Below are positions 25,980 through 34,447 of a stretch of DNA of 64,000 nucleotides, piece after piece. The notes under the pieces were generated by a model that saw only the letters and a list, made by a program, of their open reading frames with translations, was not told where the DNA came from and searched no databases. The first letter of the stretch is position 1; the number at the start of each line of letters is the position of its first letter. Source of the DNA: Chroococcidiopsis sp. CCMEE 29. GTDB lineage: Bacteria > Cyanobacteriota > Cyanobacteriia > Cyanobacteriales > Chroococcidiopsidaceae. The position numbers were made by a program, and so were the translations under genes. The DNA is taken from positions 4,357,001-4,421,000 of the forward strand of contig NZ_CP083761.1 in assembly GCF_023558375.1 (NCBI RefSeq), in the 5' to 3' direction.

Positions 25980-26789
25980 TCATTCTACTATTTGGCTTGA
26001 CTGAGCAATCACTACGGGTTTACCCTCATATTCCACTTCTAGATCGGGCTGCAGGTCAAAATCGAAGTCTCTTTCGATCTCTGCTGTAACGAACTTGCGA
26101 ACCGAACCAATCACCCGGACAGCCTCGCCCTCATCAATGGGACCTGCTGCTGGAATGGCACCAACGACCAGCAACTCTTTACCGCCAACAAGCTCTTGAT
26201 CGTCGAGTGTGAATGCATTTGGACCGAGAACTTTTGCAACTTTGCTACTGACGGTCACGGTCTTGCCTATAAATAGGCTTGGTTCCTCAGCGATTTCACC
26301 TGGACGGGGCGTTAGGGCCACTGCCGTAGCGATGAGCACAGGTTTGTCTTTGAATTCGACTTCAAACTCCTGAGTCAGATCCAAATCGAACTTACTCTCG
26401 ATTTCTGATACCAACAACTGGCGAACCGTGCCTGTCACTTGGACGAGGGTGTCCTTAATGATGGGAAATTTTTTGGTACTTACGACCAGCAACTCTGGGT
26501 CGTTAAAGAGCCGATCGCCTTCAATTGTGAATGCCTTTGGACTGATGACTTTTTCGACTTCTCCACTGACAGTCACGGTTTTGCCTATGAGGTCGGCGTT
26601 CGGTTCATTGGCAACTTCACTGATCGTTGTGTCAGTCCCAGGACTAACTGACGGACTACACGCAGGAAGAACTAAAGCAAAAAGCGCTAAGGCAATTGCT
26701 CCATTAGTTTTCCACAACGCCTGAGCAAAGCTGCCATTACGGATGGGCTCACGATTGGGAATACGGTTGTTACTAAGTTTATTTATCAT
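25980..26789 (-). CDS. Exported lipoprotein with two tandem OB-like repeats
   Basis: Protein of 269 aa with a long basic N-terminus, a hydrophobic stretch and a lipobox-like LPAC (about residue 44). Two repeats follow (about 65-155 and 165-260), each with IGKTVTVSxxVxKV, AFTxxxxxL, ELLVV and a VxGxVRxxxxxEIExxxDxDL segment ending EVEFKDKPVLIA or EVEYEGKPVVIA. The pattern suggests small OB-like beta-barrels, which is inference. A paralogue lies at 44902-45750. It is probably anchored in the inner or outer membrane. Confidence 0.78.
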   Translation of the reverse strand: MINKLSNNRIPNREPIRNGSFAQALWKTNGAIALALFALVLPACSPSVSPGTDTTISEVANEPNADLIGKTVTVSGEVEKVISPKAFTIEGDRLFNDPELLVVSTKKFPIIKDTLVQVTGTVRQLLVSEIESKFDLDLTQEFEVEFKDKPVLIATAVALTPRPGEIAEEPSLFIGKTVTVSSKVAKVLGPNAFTLDDQELVGGKELLVVGAIPAAGPIDEGEAVRVIGSVRKFVTAEIERDFDFDLQPDLEVEYEGKPVVIAQSSQIVE

Positions 26790-27461
26790 TCAAAACATCC
26801 TCTCAAACTTAACTATTGGCCGCATTCTGGCAGGGTCTCATAAGCTACAAGCATTGCTTGTCCGCCTTGCGGTAGTTCTTTTACTATTGCTTTTAACTGA
26901 ACGCTCTATCCCAACTGTGTTGAACAATTTGCACTCTTGTGCTTTGTAATGTTGCCGATTTCTCCACAAGTTTTCCACTATCTAAAGCTATCTTTAAAGT
27001 TAGTTGAGCCATTGATTTAACTGAAATTTACGGCTCAATTCTCTCTTTCACCTGGCAAGTTTGCAGAATAAAGAGGCTATGCTGCTGACACTCAGTCTTG
27101 CCTATCCGATCAATAAGCAAGTCAAAATTCAAAATGAAAAACACAATGCTCATCAAGCATCCTGTCTGCTACATCTATATAAATTACATATATGACAGCA
27201 TAGCAGTGGTAATTGCTTTGAAAACAGCTAACCAAATTATTTTATAAGCATTAGTTAATAATTGAGGTAGGGCAAAGAATCTAAATTCTAGGAATTAGTA
27301 GAAATGTGAAAGAAATTGGTAAAAATTAGTCCCATATCTCTATTTCAAAATATTAGCTACGCTCTGCTTTAAATGCTTAAATTATTATTCCCTAGTGACT
27401 CATCTATCTAAAATTCGAGAACAATCAATCAAAAAAAGTTTAAAAAGTAAGTAGGTGAGGA
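26790..27461. other. 672-bp intergenic region with a 27-nt motif and a hairpin
   Basis: Holds the first copy of the 27-nt motif (26958-26984). About 20 nt later there is an inverted repeat TTGAGCC / GGCTCAA (27004-27010 and near 27031-27037), then AT-rich DNA up to the serine hydrolase start. It would be either a long leader of the gene at 27462 or the divergent promoter region of the lipoprotein at 26789. Confidence 0.5.
26958..26984 (+). promoter_or_regulatory. 27-nt conserved motif, copy 1
   Basis: The motif starts ATTTCTCCAC and ends TTTTCCACTATCTA. It is identical to the copies at 43773 and 37277 except A instead of G at position 11. It reads towards the serine hydrolase gene 478 nt downstream. 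It contains two nonamers close to the cyanobacterial DnaA box TTTTCCACA. Confidence 0.6.
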
Positions 27462-29519
27462 ATGTTGCCCCAGAAACAAAATAGGATTATCAAAAAACGC
27501 AGGTATTTACATAAGTTGATTCATTGGACAATTCTAGCTGTCCTCTTTTTCTCTTTGTCTGGTTTGCCTGCTTTGGCTCGAAATGTACCAGACCAGTTGC
27601 AAATTTTAGAGCGCCAACCGCAGGAGAAAATTACTGAACCTGAGCAGCCTGTGACCCCAACTCCCAGTGCACCAGGACTAAATGATTCCCAGGAGTTTGA
27701 AGCCTTCGTAGACAACTTCTTTAACGAGGAGATGTCAAAGTCTCATATCGCTGGTGGAGTTGTCTCTGTCGTGAAAGATGGGAAACTCTTTTTTGCCAAG
27801 GGTTATGGCTATGCAAATTTAGAAAAAAAAATTCCAGTTGAAGCAGATAAAACGCTGTTTCGCGTTGCCTCCCTCTCTAAACTATTCACCGCTACAGCAG
27901 CGATGCAGTTGTACGAGCAGTCCCTGCTCGACCTAAATGCTCCTGTCAACCAGTACCTCACGGACTTCCAACTAGAGAACCCTTTTCCTGAGCCAGCCAG
28001 AGTTGCCCAGCTGATGACGCACACGGACGGTACTACTAAACGGCGGATCGGACTGGCAGCTCGCACAGAAGCTGAAATGGAGCCGTTGGGAAATTACCTG
28101 GCTGACCATATGCCACCCATTGTTTGGCAACCCGGTGAACTATACAGTTATTCCAGTCATGCCACTGCTTTGTTGGGCTATTTAGTGGAACGGATCTCAG
28201 GTATCCCTTTCGTCCAATACATCGATAAAAACATCCTCCAGCCGCTAGAAATGCGCCGTAGCACCTTTCTCCAGCCACCGCCGCCACCTTTAACAAATAA
28301 TTTGGCTGTGGGCTATCAGTATCAAAATGGCAATTTTAAACCCGTTCCATACCTGTATCTCAACATCGCTCCCGCTGCGGCAATGAGTACGACAGCAACA
28401 GATATGGCAAACTTTATGATTGCCCACCTGTTGCATGGTCGCTACGAAAACTCGCGGATTTTAGAGGAGGATACGGCGCGGCTGATGCACGAGCAGCACT
28501 TTACCCACCATCCTAAATTACCTGGCACTGCTTACAGCTTTCACGAGCGGTTGGAAAACAACATTCGAGCGATCGGACACTTGGGCAGCTTGCGTGGTTA
28601 TTCTAGCTCCCTCACCCTACTACCTGACCACAACATTGGGATATTTACTGCAACTAACAGCTTTACTGGCGTGCATGGAAAACTAATCCCGCAGTTTTTC
28701 GACCGCTATTTTCCAGTTCCCAAAAGACCTGCACCTCTTGAACCCCTTAACATTACTGACGAACAACTCGATCGCCTGACTGGCACCTACCGCGATCTGG
28801 AGTATCCCCGCCACACCTTTGCCAAGCTGACCGCCCCGTTTAAGCATATCAACATCAAAGAAGGTGACAACAGCACTTTGCTGGTTAGTACCCCTGGTCT
28901 GTTCTTCCTGGGAAATGCTCCAAAGGTAAGGTTAGTTCCTGTGGAACCGCTGTTATTCCAGCGCGTTGATGATGAAGCGTTCACTGCCTTTGGCGAGGAT
29001 AGCAGTGGTCAGATCCGGTTCGCGTTTAATCCACTTTGGCCGATAATAGGAGCCTATGAGCGGGTGCCTTGGTATGAAACTATCTGGTTACAGCTAGGGA
29101 TTGTTGGCTTTTGTGCAGTAGTTTTCCTGTCAGCCTTCATCATCTGGCCAATACGCCCTTTGATTCGTCGTTTACGAGGAGAGCGTTTTCAAGTTAAGCG
29201 GCGGTTGAGTCAGGCTTGGTTGTTAGCAGGTCTGATCGGTGCTCTGAATCTGGTCTTCTTGATTGGCTTCCCCCTGTCGCTGTGGCTGTACGGTGTATGG
29301 AGGCTGGTGTATGGCGTACCTGCCTTTGTGGTAGCCTTACTTTGTCTTCCTCTTGTGGCTACCGTCCTCACTTTAGGATTGCCTGTCTTTAGCGTATTAG
29401 CATGGAAAAATGGGTACTGGTCAGTTAGGGGGCGATCGCATTACTCCTTAATTACGCTAGCCACGCTGGCTTTTATTCCTTTCCTGGTCTACTGGAATCT
29501 ATTAGGGTTCCAGTTTTAA
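27462..29519 (+). CDS. Membrane-anchored serine hydrolase (beta-lactamase/esterase family)
   Basis: Protein of 685 aa. A signal peptide (cleavage probably after LPALA, about residue 38) and a Pro-rich linker precede a class C beta-lactamase-like domain (about 75-430): SLSK (SxxK motif, near 138), YSYSS (YxN-like) and HLGSLRG. A lipocalin-like segment follows (LDRLTGTYRD), then four or five transmembrane helices (about 545-685). Such enzymes act on peptidoglycan peptides or D-amino-acid esters in the periplasm; the substrate here is unknown. A GTGAGG ribosome site precedes the ATG. A decayed 3' end of a second copy is at 40929. Confidence 0.85.
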   Translation: MLPQKQNRIIKKRRYLHKLIHWTILAVLFFSLSGLPALARNVPDQLQILERQPQEKITEPEQPVTPTPSAPGLNDSQEFEAFVDNFFNEEMSKSHIAGGVVSVVKDGKLFFAKGYGYANLEKKIPVEADKTLFRVASLSKLFTATAAMQLYEQSLLDLNAPVNQYLTDFQLENPFPEPARVAQLMTHTDGTTKRRIGLAARTEAEMEPLGNYLADHMPPIVWQPGELYSYSSHATALLGYLVERISGIPFVQYIDKNILQPLEMRRSTFLQPPPPPLTNNLAVGYQYQNGNFKPVPYLYLNIAPAAAMSTTATDMANFMIAHLLHGRYENSRILEEDTARLMHEQHFTHHPKLPGTAYSFHERLENNIRAIGHLGSLRGYSSSLTLLPDHNIGIFTATNSFTGVHGKLIPQFFDRYFPVPKRPAPLEPLNITDEQLDRLTGTYRDLEYPRHTFAKLTAPFKHINIKEGDNSTLLVSTPGLFFLGNAPKVRLVPVEPLLFQRVDDEAFTAFGEDSSGQIRFAFNPLWPIIGAYERVPWYETIWLQLGIVGFCAVVFLSAFIIWPIRPLIRRLRGERFQVKRRLSQAWLLAGLIGALNLVFLIGFPLSLWLYGVWRLVYGVPAFVVALLCLPLVATVLTLGLPVFSVLAWKNGYWSVRGRSHYSLITLATLAFIPFLVYWNLLGFQF

Positions 29520-29536
29520 GCTGAAAGTTGAAATGT

Positions 29537-30416
29537 ATGGGTGGTATAGCAAAGCGTCCTCGTAGGCACCCCTGGTCCAGTGAGTGCGACGATCTGATGC
29601 GAGGTGCATCAGGTGGTTTTTTGTTTGGTATTCCATTGTTGTACACGATGGAAGTCTGGCAGGTTGGTTCCATGGCTGAACCGCCTGAAATGGTAGTTGC
29701 CCTTGTACTTACATTGCTCGTTGTTTTCTTACTTAATCGCACTGCTGGCTTTCGCAAAAGTCAGGGCGATCCACCCATAGAGGCAGCAATAGATAGTGTT
29801 GAAGCGATCGCCATCGGTCTGGTTTGCGCCACACTGATGCTGATTCTCCTGCAGGAAATCACTCTGAAAGTACCCCTAAAAGAAGCATTAGGCAAACTGA
29901 TCTTTGAAAGTGTGCCGTTTACTCTAGGTGTAGCTGTAGCAAACCAATTTCTGAGTGGTGAGCGTAACGAGGGCAGTGCTCAGCAGGGAAAGACAAAGCA
30001 ACAAAACAAGGACAAACTAAATGCTACCCTGGGTGATATGGGTGCTACCTTAATCGGCGCAGTAATTATCGCGTTTAATATCGCACCAACAGACGAAATT
30101 CCCATGTTATTCAGCAGCGGTTTCAGGTCCTTGGTTACTTGCTATCCTGGCTGCCTCGTTGCTGATTTCCTATGGAATTGTGTTTGAAGCAGGCTTTGCT
30201 AATCAACGCAAGCGCCAGCAACAGCAAGGAATTTTTCAGCGCCCCTTAAGCGAAACGATCGCATCCTATTTGATATCACTGATTGGCTCAACCATCATGT
30301 TGTACTTCTTTCAGCAACTCAGCTTTGATGAGCCGTGGTCTGTATGGTTAAGCTACACCATACTACTGGGTTTACCTGCAACAATTGGAGGTGCAGCAGG
30401 AAGGCTGGCAATATGA
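29537..30416 (+). pseudogene. TIGR02587-like integral membrane protein, frameshifted
   Basis: The first frame (29537 to near 30105) encodes LMRGASGGFLFGIPLLYTMEVW and several transmembrane helices up to FNIAPTDEIPML. The family continuation (SAAVSGPWLLAILAASLLISYGIVFEAGF) is found one frame over, and the second frame runs to 30416. An extra T in TTATTCAGC (near 30108) restores continuity if removed. The stop overlaps the ATG of the next gene (ATGA). This is either a real frameshift or an assembly error. Confidence 0.8.
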
Positions 30417-30832
30417 GCCAAACGCAAAACTCCTCAAATCAGGAGCAACAGCAGCAAGGGCGATCGCTCGCTGAGTGGGTTAGCTTTGGTATTGCTTCGT
30501 TCATCTTAGTGGCGATCGCTGGTCTCGTAGTTCACCAATGGCTAACTAAGGAAGATAGTCCTCCCATACTGTCTGTCACACGCACTGAGGCAATTCGCAA
30601 AGCCCAAGGACACTTCTACGTACCGTTTGCAGTAACTAACACTGGAGGAGGAACCGCTGCATCAGTCCAGGTTATTGCTGAACTACGGTTTCAGGGGAAG
30701 GTCGAAGCAACTGGCGAACAGCAATTTGACTTTTTGTCCAACGGTGAAACTGAAAAAGGGGCATTTTTGTTCAACCGCAACCCTCGCGATGGTGAACTTA
30801 TCCTGCGTGTTACCAGTTACAAGCTACCTTAG
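30413..30832 (+). CDS. TIGR02588-like single-span membrane protein
   Basis: Protein of 139 aa from ATG 30413. A Gln-rich N-terminus precedes one transmembrane helix (WVSFGIASFILVAIAGLVVH, about 25-44) and a periplasmic beta-rich domain (FYVPFAVTNTGGGTAASVQV). It partners the upstream TIGR02587-like protein with a 4-nt ATGA overlap; the two families usually occur together. Function is unknown. Confidence 0.8.
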   Translation: MSQTQNSSNQEQQQQGRSLAEWVSFGIASFILVAIAGLVVHQWLTKEDSPPILSVTRTEAIRKAQGHFYVPFAVTNTGGGTAASVQVIAELRFQGKVEATGEQQFDFLSNGETEKGAFLFNRNPRDGELILRVTSYKLP

Positions 30833-30873
30833 TCCTGAGCGCAAAAGACATCATTAAGTATTTTCTTCCCAGA

Positions 30874-31749
30874 TCAGCCGGAGGGCCGGAGCGTGAATAA
30901 AGTGACCTCTGGTGGACAGTTGATCCGTATCGGTATGATGCTGAAACCAATCCCTCGATTCACGTAAAGATGGTTTCCAGGCTGCCCATATCCATCAATC
31001 CATCCGTCGGCATGCACCTTATCCTCCTTAGTAAAAGTTAACCAGGACCATTCTGGCGTGAATGGCAGGCGAATTTGTCCGCCGTGAGTATGCCCTGCCA
31101 CAGCCAAAGGAGCGGTGTTTGCAGGGAATGCTGCAAAGGAGCCGGGATGGTGCATCATCACCAGTCTAGGTGCCCCGTCCGGCACCTGCGCCAGTGCAAC
31201 TGCCGGTTTATCCTGATTGGGCCAACGCGCACCTATGCCTACCAAATATAAAGTCTCCCGCTGCATCCTGGATAATGTCTGCCTTTGGTCTACAGACGGC
31301 GCAAGCTCAACAGCTTCATTCTTAAGCACTTGTACGCCCACCGCTTCGAGAGACTCAGCCATTTTGGTGGCTAACATCACGTTGGGCGGGACATCCTTTG
31401 CTTTCATCCCATAGTCATGATTGCCGAGCACGGCATAGGTTGGGATACCTGCTTTTGCCAGGGGGCGAATAAGCTCAACTGCCGTACTGATTTCTTCATT
31501 CGGGTTCTTACCGGGAGAGTAAATAAAGTCGCCAGCAACCAGTACGAGTGCGGGGCGCTGCTCAACCAGTTGCTGAACAATACGGCGGATGGTAGGGGTA
31601 TTGTCTAGCCACATCCCCACCTGCCAATCGGCGATAACTGCAACTCGTTGACCCTCCCAAGCGGCGGGAAGATTCGGGATTTCTGCTACTTCCTCTTCTA
31701 TGTCAATCAGGTAGGACTTACGCATTGACAGAAGAACAGTTATCTGCAT
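30874..31749 (-). CDS. Metallophosphoesterase, N-terminus replaced by transposon sequence
   Basis: Calcineurin-like phosphoesterase with the metal-ligand motifs VIADWQVG, VAGDFIY, LGNHDYG, MMHHPG and AGHTHGGQ. The first 12 or so codons (MQITVLLSMRKS) lie in the inverted repeat of the neighbouring transposon, and native sequence begins near YLIDIEEE. The original membrane-anchor exon sits 2.57 kb away at 34282-34366. The current ORF would give a soluble cytoplasmic enzyme without its anchor and without its native promoter. Whether it is made is unknown. Confidence 0.88.
   Translation of the reverse strand: MQITVLLSMRKSYLIDIEEEVAEIPNLPAAWEGQRVAVIADWQVGMWLDNTPTIRRIVQQLVEQRPALVLVAGDFIYSPGKNPNEEISTAVELIRPLAKAGIPTYAVLGNHDYGMKAKDVPPNVMLATKMAESLEAVGVQVLKNEAVELAPSVDQRQTLSRMQRETLYLVGIGARWPNQDKPAVALAQVPDGAPRLVMMHHPGSFAAFPANTAPLAVAGHTHGGQIRLPFTPEWSWLTFTKEDKVHADGWIDGYGQPGNHLYVNRGIGFSIIPIRINCPPEVTLFTLRPSG
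31706..31712. repeat. Target-site duplication of the passenger-gene transposon, left
   Basis: ATCAGGT flanks the left inverted repeat and is repeated at 34281-34287. Because of shared bases with the repeat, the true duplication could be 5 to 7 bp. Confidence 0.75.
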
Positions 31750-31904
31750 GTGGAAACATTGATTATGAATTAGTTCTTTCAGGTAAGAGCCAGTAGAGGG
31801 TAAACTCAGCCGTAGGATTAACTAATGAATCAAACCTTCTGTAGAGATTGCAAAAACCGCTAAACTGGAGGTGTTGTCCTGAGCGCTGGTGCTGTAGAAA
31901 TTTT

Positions 31905-32270
31905 GTGACAAAACCAAAACCAGACGATGTCTGTCAGGTGCGGTGTTTTAATATAGACTTGGTAACCCAAGTCTGTGAAGCAATGCCTGGGGACGAGGTT
32001 CTGGAAGAAGCTCAAATACTCTTCAGTGCTCTAGCAGACAAGTCACGACTAAAAATCCTCTATGCCCTCAGTAATAATCAAGAGCTTTGCGTCTGTGACG
32101 TAGCATCAATGCTTGGGGTTAAGGTAGCAGTTGCCTCCCACCATCTGCGAAAACTGCGAGACCTCAAGATACTCAAGTACAGAAATGATGGCAAACTTGC
32201 CTACTACTCACTAAAAGACCAACGTATTGTAGAAGTTCTCTATTATGCACTCGGGCAAATAGCAGGCTAG
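31905..32270 (+). CDS. ArsR/SmtB-family metal-sensing repressor (CadC-like)
   Basis: Winged-helix repressor of about 121 aa from GTG 31905; the upstream ORF start at 31848 adds unconserved residues. It has DVCQVRCFN near the N-terminus and ELCVCDVASMLG in the DNA-binding region. The N-terminal Cys pair plus ELCVCD is the Cd/Pb site pattern of CadC. The recognition helix is VAVASHHLRKLRDL. It likely represses the downstream transporter and releases on Cd, Pb or Zn. Confidence 0.88.
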   Translation: MTKPKPDDVCQVRCFNIDLVTQVCEAMPGDEVLEEAQILFSALADKSRLKILYALSNNQELCVCDVASMLGVKVAVASHHLRKLRDLKILKYRNDGKLAYYSLKDQRIVEVLYYALGQIAG

Positions 32271-32304
32271 CCATTCGATTGTAAGTGGTTAAGATTCTAA
32301 CTTT

Positions 32305-32361
32305 TTTTGAATGTTTGAGTTTTTCGGGGACAATCATTCTAATATTGTTTTGAATGTTTGA
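32305..32361 (+). promoter_or_regulatory. Candidate operator of the ArsR regulator
   Basis: A direct repeat TTTTGAATGTTTGA occurs twice (32305-32318 and 32348-32361) in the 129-bp gap between regulator and transporter. The second copy runs into AACAATTGTC, which has dyad character. SmtB/CadC operators contain TGAA..TTCA-like dyads near the promoter. The role is inferred from position. Confidence 0.5.
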
Positions 32362-32399
32362 ACAATTGTCTTCTAAGCGTCATAGCTGGGAGGTGAACC

Positions 32400-33017
32400 A
32401 TGAGTGATGATTGCTGCCACAAGAAGGCTGGCGAAGTGTCCAAACTCAGAAAACAGCAGAGTAGAGTTTTGTGGACCGTTCTGCTCATCAATGCCGTAAT
32501 GTTTGTGGTGGAATTAGGAGCTGGTATTAGGTCTGCATCACTTTCGCTGACGGGAGATTCGCTCGATATGCTAGGGGATGCGTTGGTTTATGGTAGTAGT
32601 CTTTTAGTCATCAACCAAGGGAGGAAGGCTCAAGCAAGGTCGGCACTGCTCAAGGGGAGCATTATGTTTTTGTCAGCTGTGGCTGTCTTCGCCAGAGCCA
32701 GCTATCAGCTATTTGCTCAGACAATGCCAGAGGTGAGGGCAATGAGTGCGGTAGGGTTAATAGCCTTGTTTGCCAACTTGCTGTGTCTATTCTTATTGAC
32801 TAGACACAGAAACGACAATATTAATATGTCCTCGGTATGGCTTTGTTCTCGCAATGATATCATTGCTAACACTTCTGTTCTGGGAGCTGCTTTTTTCGTA
32901 TTTCTGACAAACTCTTTGCTACCCGATTTAGTTGTCGGACTTCTGCTCACCGTAGTCTTTGTCAAATCAGCTTCTAAAGTTGTTTCTCAGTCTTGGAGAG
33001 AATTACAACAAGCCTAA
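32400..33017 (+). CDS. CDF-type cation transporter (short form)
   Basis: Membrane protein of 205 aa with about six transmembrane helices. A Cys/His-rich N-terminus (MSDDCCHKK) could bind metal. The TM2 region has LTGDSLDMLGDALVYG and the TM5 region has CSRNDIIANTSVLGA; these carry the acidic metal-site residues of CDF exporters. The usual cytoplasmic C-terminal domain is absent. A GGGAGG ribosome site precedes the ATG. With the upstream CadC-like repressor it forms a metal-efflux cassette. Confidence 0.85.
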   Translation: MSDDCCHKKAGEVSKLRKQQSRVLWTVLLINAVMFVVELGAGIRSASLSLTGDSLDMLGDALVYGSSLLVINQGRKAQARSALLKGSIMFLSAVAVFARASYQLFAQTMPEVRAMSAVGLIALFANLLCLFLLTRHRNDNINMSSVWLCSRNDIIANTSVLGAAFFVFLTNSLLPDLVVGLLLTVVFVKSASKVVSQSWRELQQA

Positions 33018-33315
33018 GAGTGAGTTAAGTCAGTTGAACAGACAGGTGCACTCCGTGCATACATCCTTGCCATAAAACATTCAAGATCGCTTTTTGTGCT
33101 TAGGTAGTTCGAGATGGAGTGGAGTTGATAGATATGGAAATAGTTGATTAGAGATATTATCTACTGACTGCACCCTTTAACTTTCAGCAAATAGTTTTAC
33201 TTCCCAGGGATATTCGACCATCAGAGAGATTACAAAACCATCTACAGCCAAATGCAACCTCGACACTTATACCTTATTCCTGTTAGCTGAACCTAAGTAC
33301 GCAGGCTGCAACCGC

Positions 33316-34275
33316 TTGTCAGAAATTCTTAAGCACGTCTCACACGACAGCGTCAATCGCTTCTTGTTAAGGGAAAGATATCAACCTAAAGACTTGTTTG
33401 AAGAGATAAAACCACACATTCAATTGGTGGGCGGCACTTTAAGCTGTGACGATACCGTTATTGATAAACCTTATAGTGAGCCAAATTTAGCTGAACTAAT
33501 TGGATACTTTTGGTCAGGAAAACATCATCGAATTGTTAAAGGGCTTCACCTCATTACCCTGTATTACACCGACGCATCAGCTAAGTCTATCCCAGTTAAT
33601 TATCGGATCTACGATAAGCGGGAGGGTTTGACAAAAAACGATTACTTTCGAGTAATGATTACGGAGGTTTTGGCTTGGGGCTTGCAGCCAGAAACGGTAA
33701 CTGGTGATGCTTGGTATTCAGCCCTTGAAAATCTGAAATTCTTGAAAAACCGGGAAGTAGGATTTCTCATGGGTATTGCCAAAAATCGAAAAGTCTCAAC
33801 TGATGGTAAAAATTACACCCAGGTACAAAATTTGGAAATTCCTGACCAAGGTTTGGTAATACATCTGAAAAACTTTGGGCGCGTCAAAGTATTTCGGAGG
33901 ATATTCAAAAACGAAGCCGAGAGATACTACATTACATACCTACCTAATTCAGATGCTACCGAACAAGTTAGCCGACAGGAATTCAATGAGTCGCACTCAA
34001 TCCATTGGGGAATTGAATGCTATCACCGAGCCTTGAAACAACTGTGTGGAGTTTCGCGGTTTATGGTCAGAACAAGTGAGGCTATTAAAACTCACATTTT
34101 TTGTTCAATCCGAGCCTTTACTAAGTTAGAGTTAATGCGAGCTGAAGAACTAATTGAAAACTGGTACGAATTACAAAAGAATTTGTACCTACAGGTGGCA
34201 AGGGAATTCATTCTAGAACACCTCCAGCAGAAACTTGAAGTGAATTTACATAATCAGTCTTTTGTCAATGCGTAA
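33316..34275 (+). CDS. DDE transposase of the passenger-gene transposon (IS4/IS701-like)
   Basis: Transposase of at least 319 aa. The acidic triad is visible in LSCDDTVIDKPYSE, TVTGDAWYSALENL and HWGIECYHRALKQL. The frame is open upstream to 33181 with family-like residues (FLLAEPKYAGCNRLSEIL) but no ATG, so the real start is uncertain; TTG 33316 is the first plausible codon shown. The last codons (FVNA, stop) overlap the right inverted repeat, as in compact insertion sequences. The catalytic core looks intact. Confidence 0.85.
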   Translation: MSEILKHVSHDSVNRFLLRERYQPKDLFEEIKPHIQLVGGTLSCDDTVIDKPYSEPNLAELIGYFWSGKHHRIVKGLHLITLYYTDASAKSIPVNYRIYDKREGLTKNDYFRVMITEVLAWGLQPETVTGDAWYSALENLKFLKNREVGFLMGIAKNRKVSTDGKNYTQVQNLEIPDQGLVIHLKNFGRVKVFRRIFKNEAERYYITYLPNSDATEQVSRQEFNESHSIHWGIECYHRALKQLCGVSRFMVRTSEAIKTHIFCSIRAFTKLELMRAEELIENWYELQKNLYLQVAREFILEHLQQKLEVNLHNQSFVNA

Positions 34276-34280
34276 GTCCT

Positions 34281-34287
34281 ATCAGGT
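34281..34287. repeat. Target-site duplication of the passenger-gene transposon, right
   Basis: ATCAGGT, matching 31706-31712, immediately outside the right inverted repeat. Confidence 0.75.
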
Positions 34288-34366
34288 ATGGTTCGAGCAA
34301 GCCCCAAATCAGGAGTGTGCCAATCAACCCCAACAAGCCCAATAAGGTATATTTGATTTTCTTCAT
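34282..34366 (-). pseudogene. Detached N-terminal membrane anchor of the metallophosphoesterase
   Basis: ATG at 34366 opens MKKIKYTLLGLLGLIG, then TLLIWGLLEPYL, a one-helix N-terminal anchor. At CCTGAT the sequence runs into the transposon end. Its continuation (YLIDIEEEVAEIPNLP) is on the other side of the transposon at 31712, in the same frame. It shows what the intact gene looked like. Confidence 0.82.
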
Positions 34367-34438
34367 AGTCAGCACATCTGCTTCATCTAGAAAAGCTAAT
34401 TCACAGCAACAACTGCTGCGAATTGAGCGGTGAGGAAA

Positions 34439-34447
34439 TATCTAAAC
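34439..34447. repeat. Target-site duplication of the ISKra4-type element, left
   Basis: TATCTAAAC, repeated exactly at 35609-35617 on the far side of the element. Confidence 0.88.

Larger units (their letters stand above)
31713..34280 (+). mobile_element. 2.57-kb transposon carrying an ArsR regulator and a CDF transporter
   Basis: Perfect 18-bp terminal inverted repeats AGGACTTACGCATTGACA (31713-31730; reverse complement at 34263-34280) flanked by ATCAGGT duplications. Inside, all on the + strand, are a CadC/ArsR-type regulator, a short CDF-type transporter and a DDE transposase whose stop codon lies in the right repeat. The insertion splits a metallophosphoesterase gene; joining the flanks restores ...EPYLIDIEEE. 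No second internal copy of the repeat was found between transporter and transposase, so the cargo appears to lie within the element. Confidence 0.82.

Noticed and set aside
33018-33315. Possible internal left end of a smaller insertion sequence ending before the transposase
   Set aside because: No second copy of AGGACTTACG was found here, so the outer repeats at 31713 and 34263 are the better pair.
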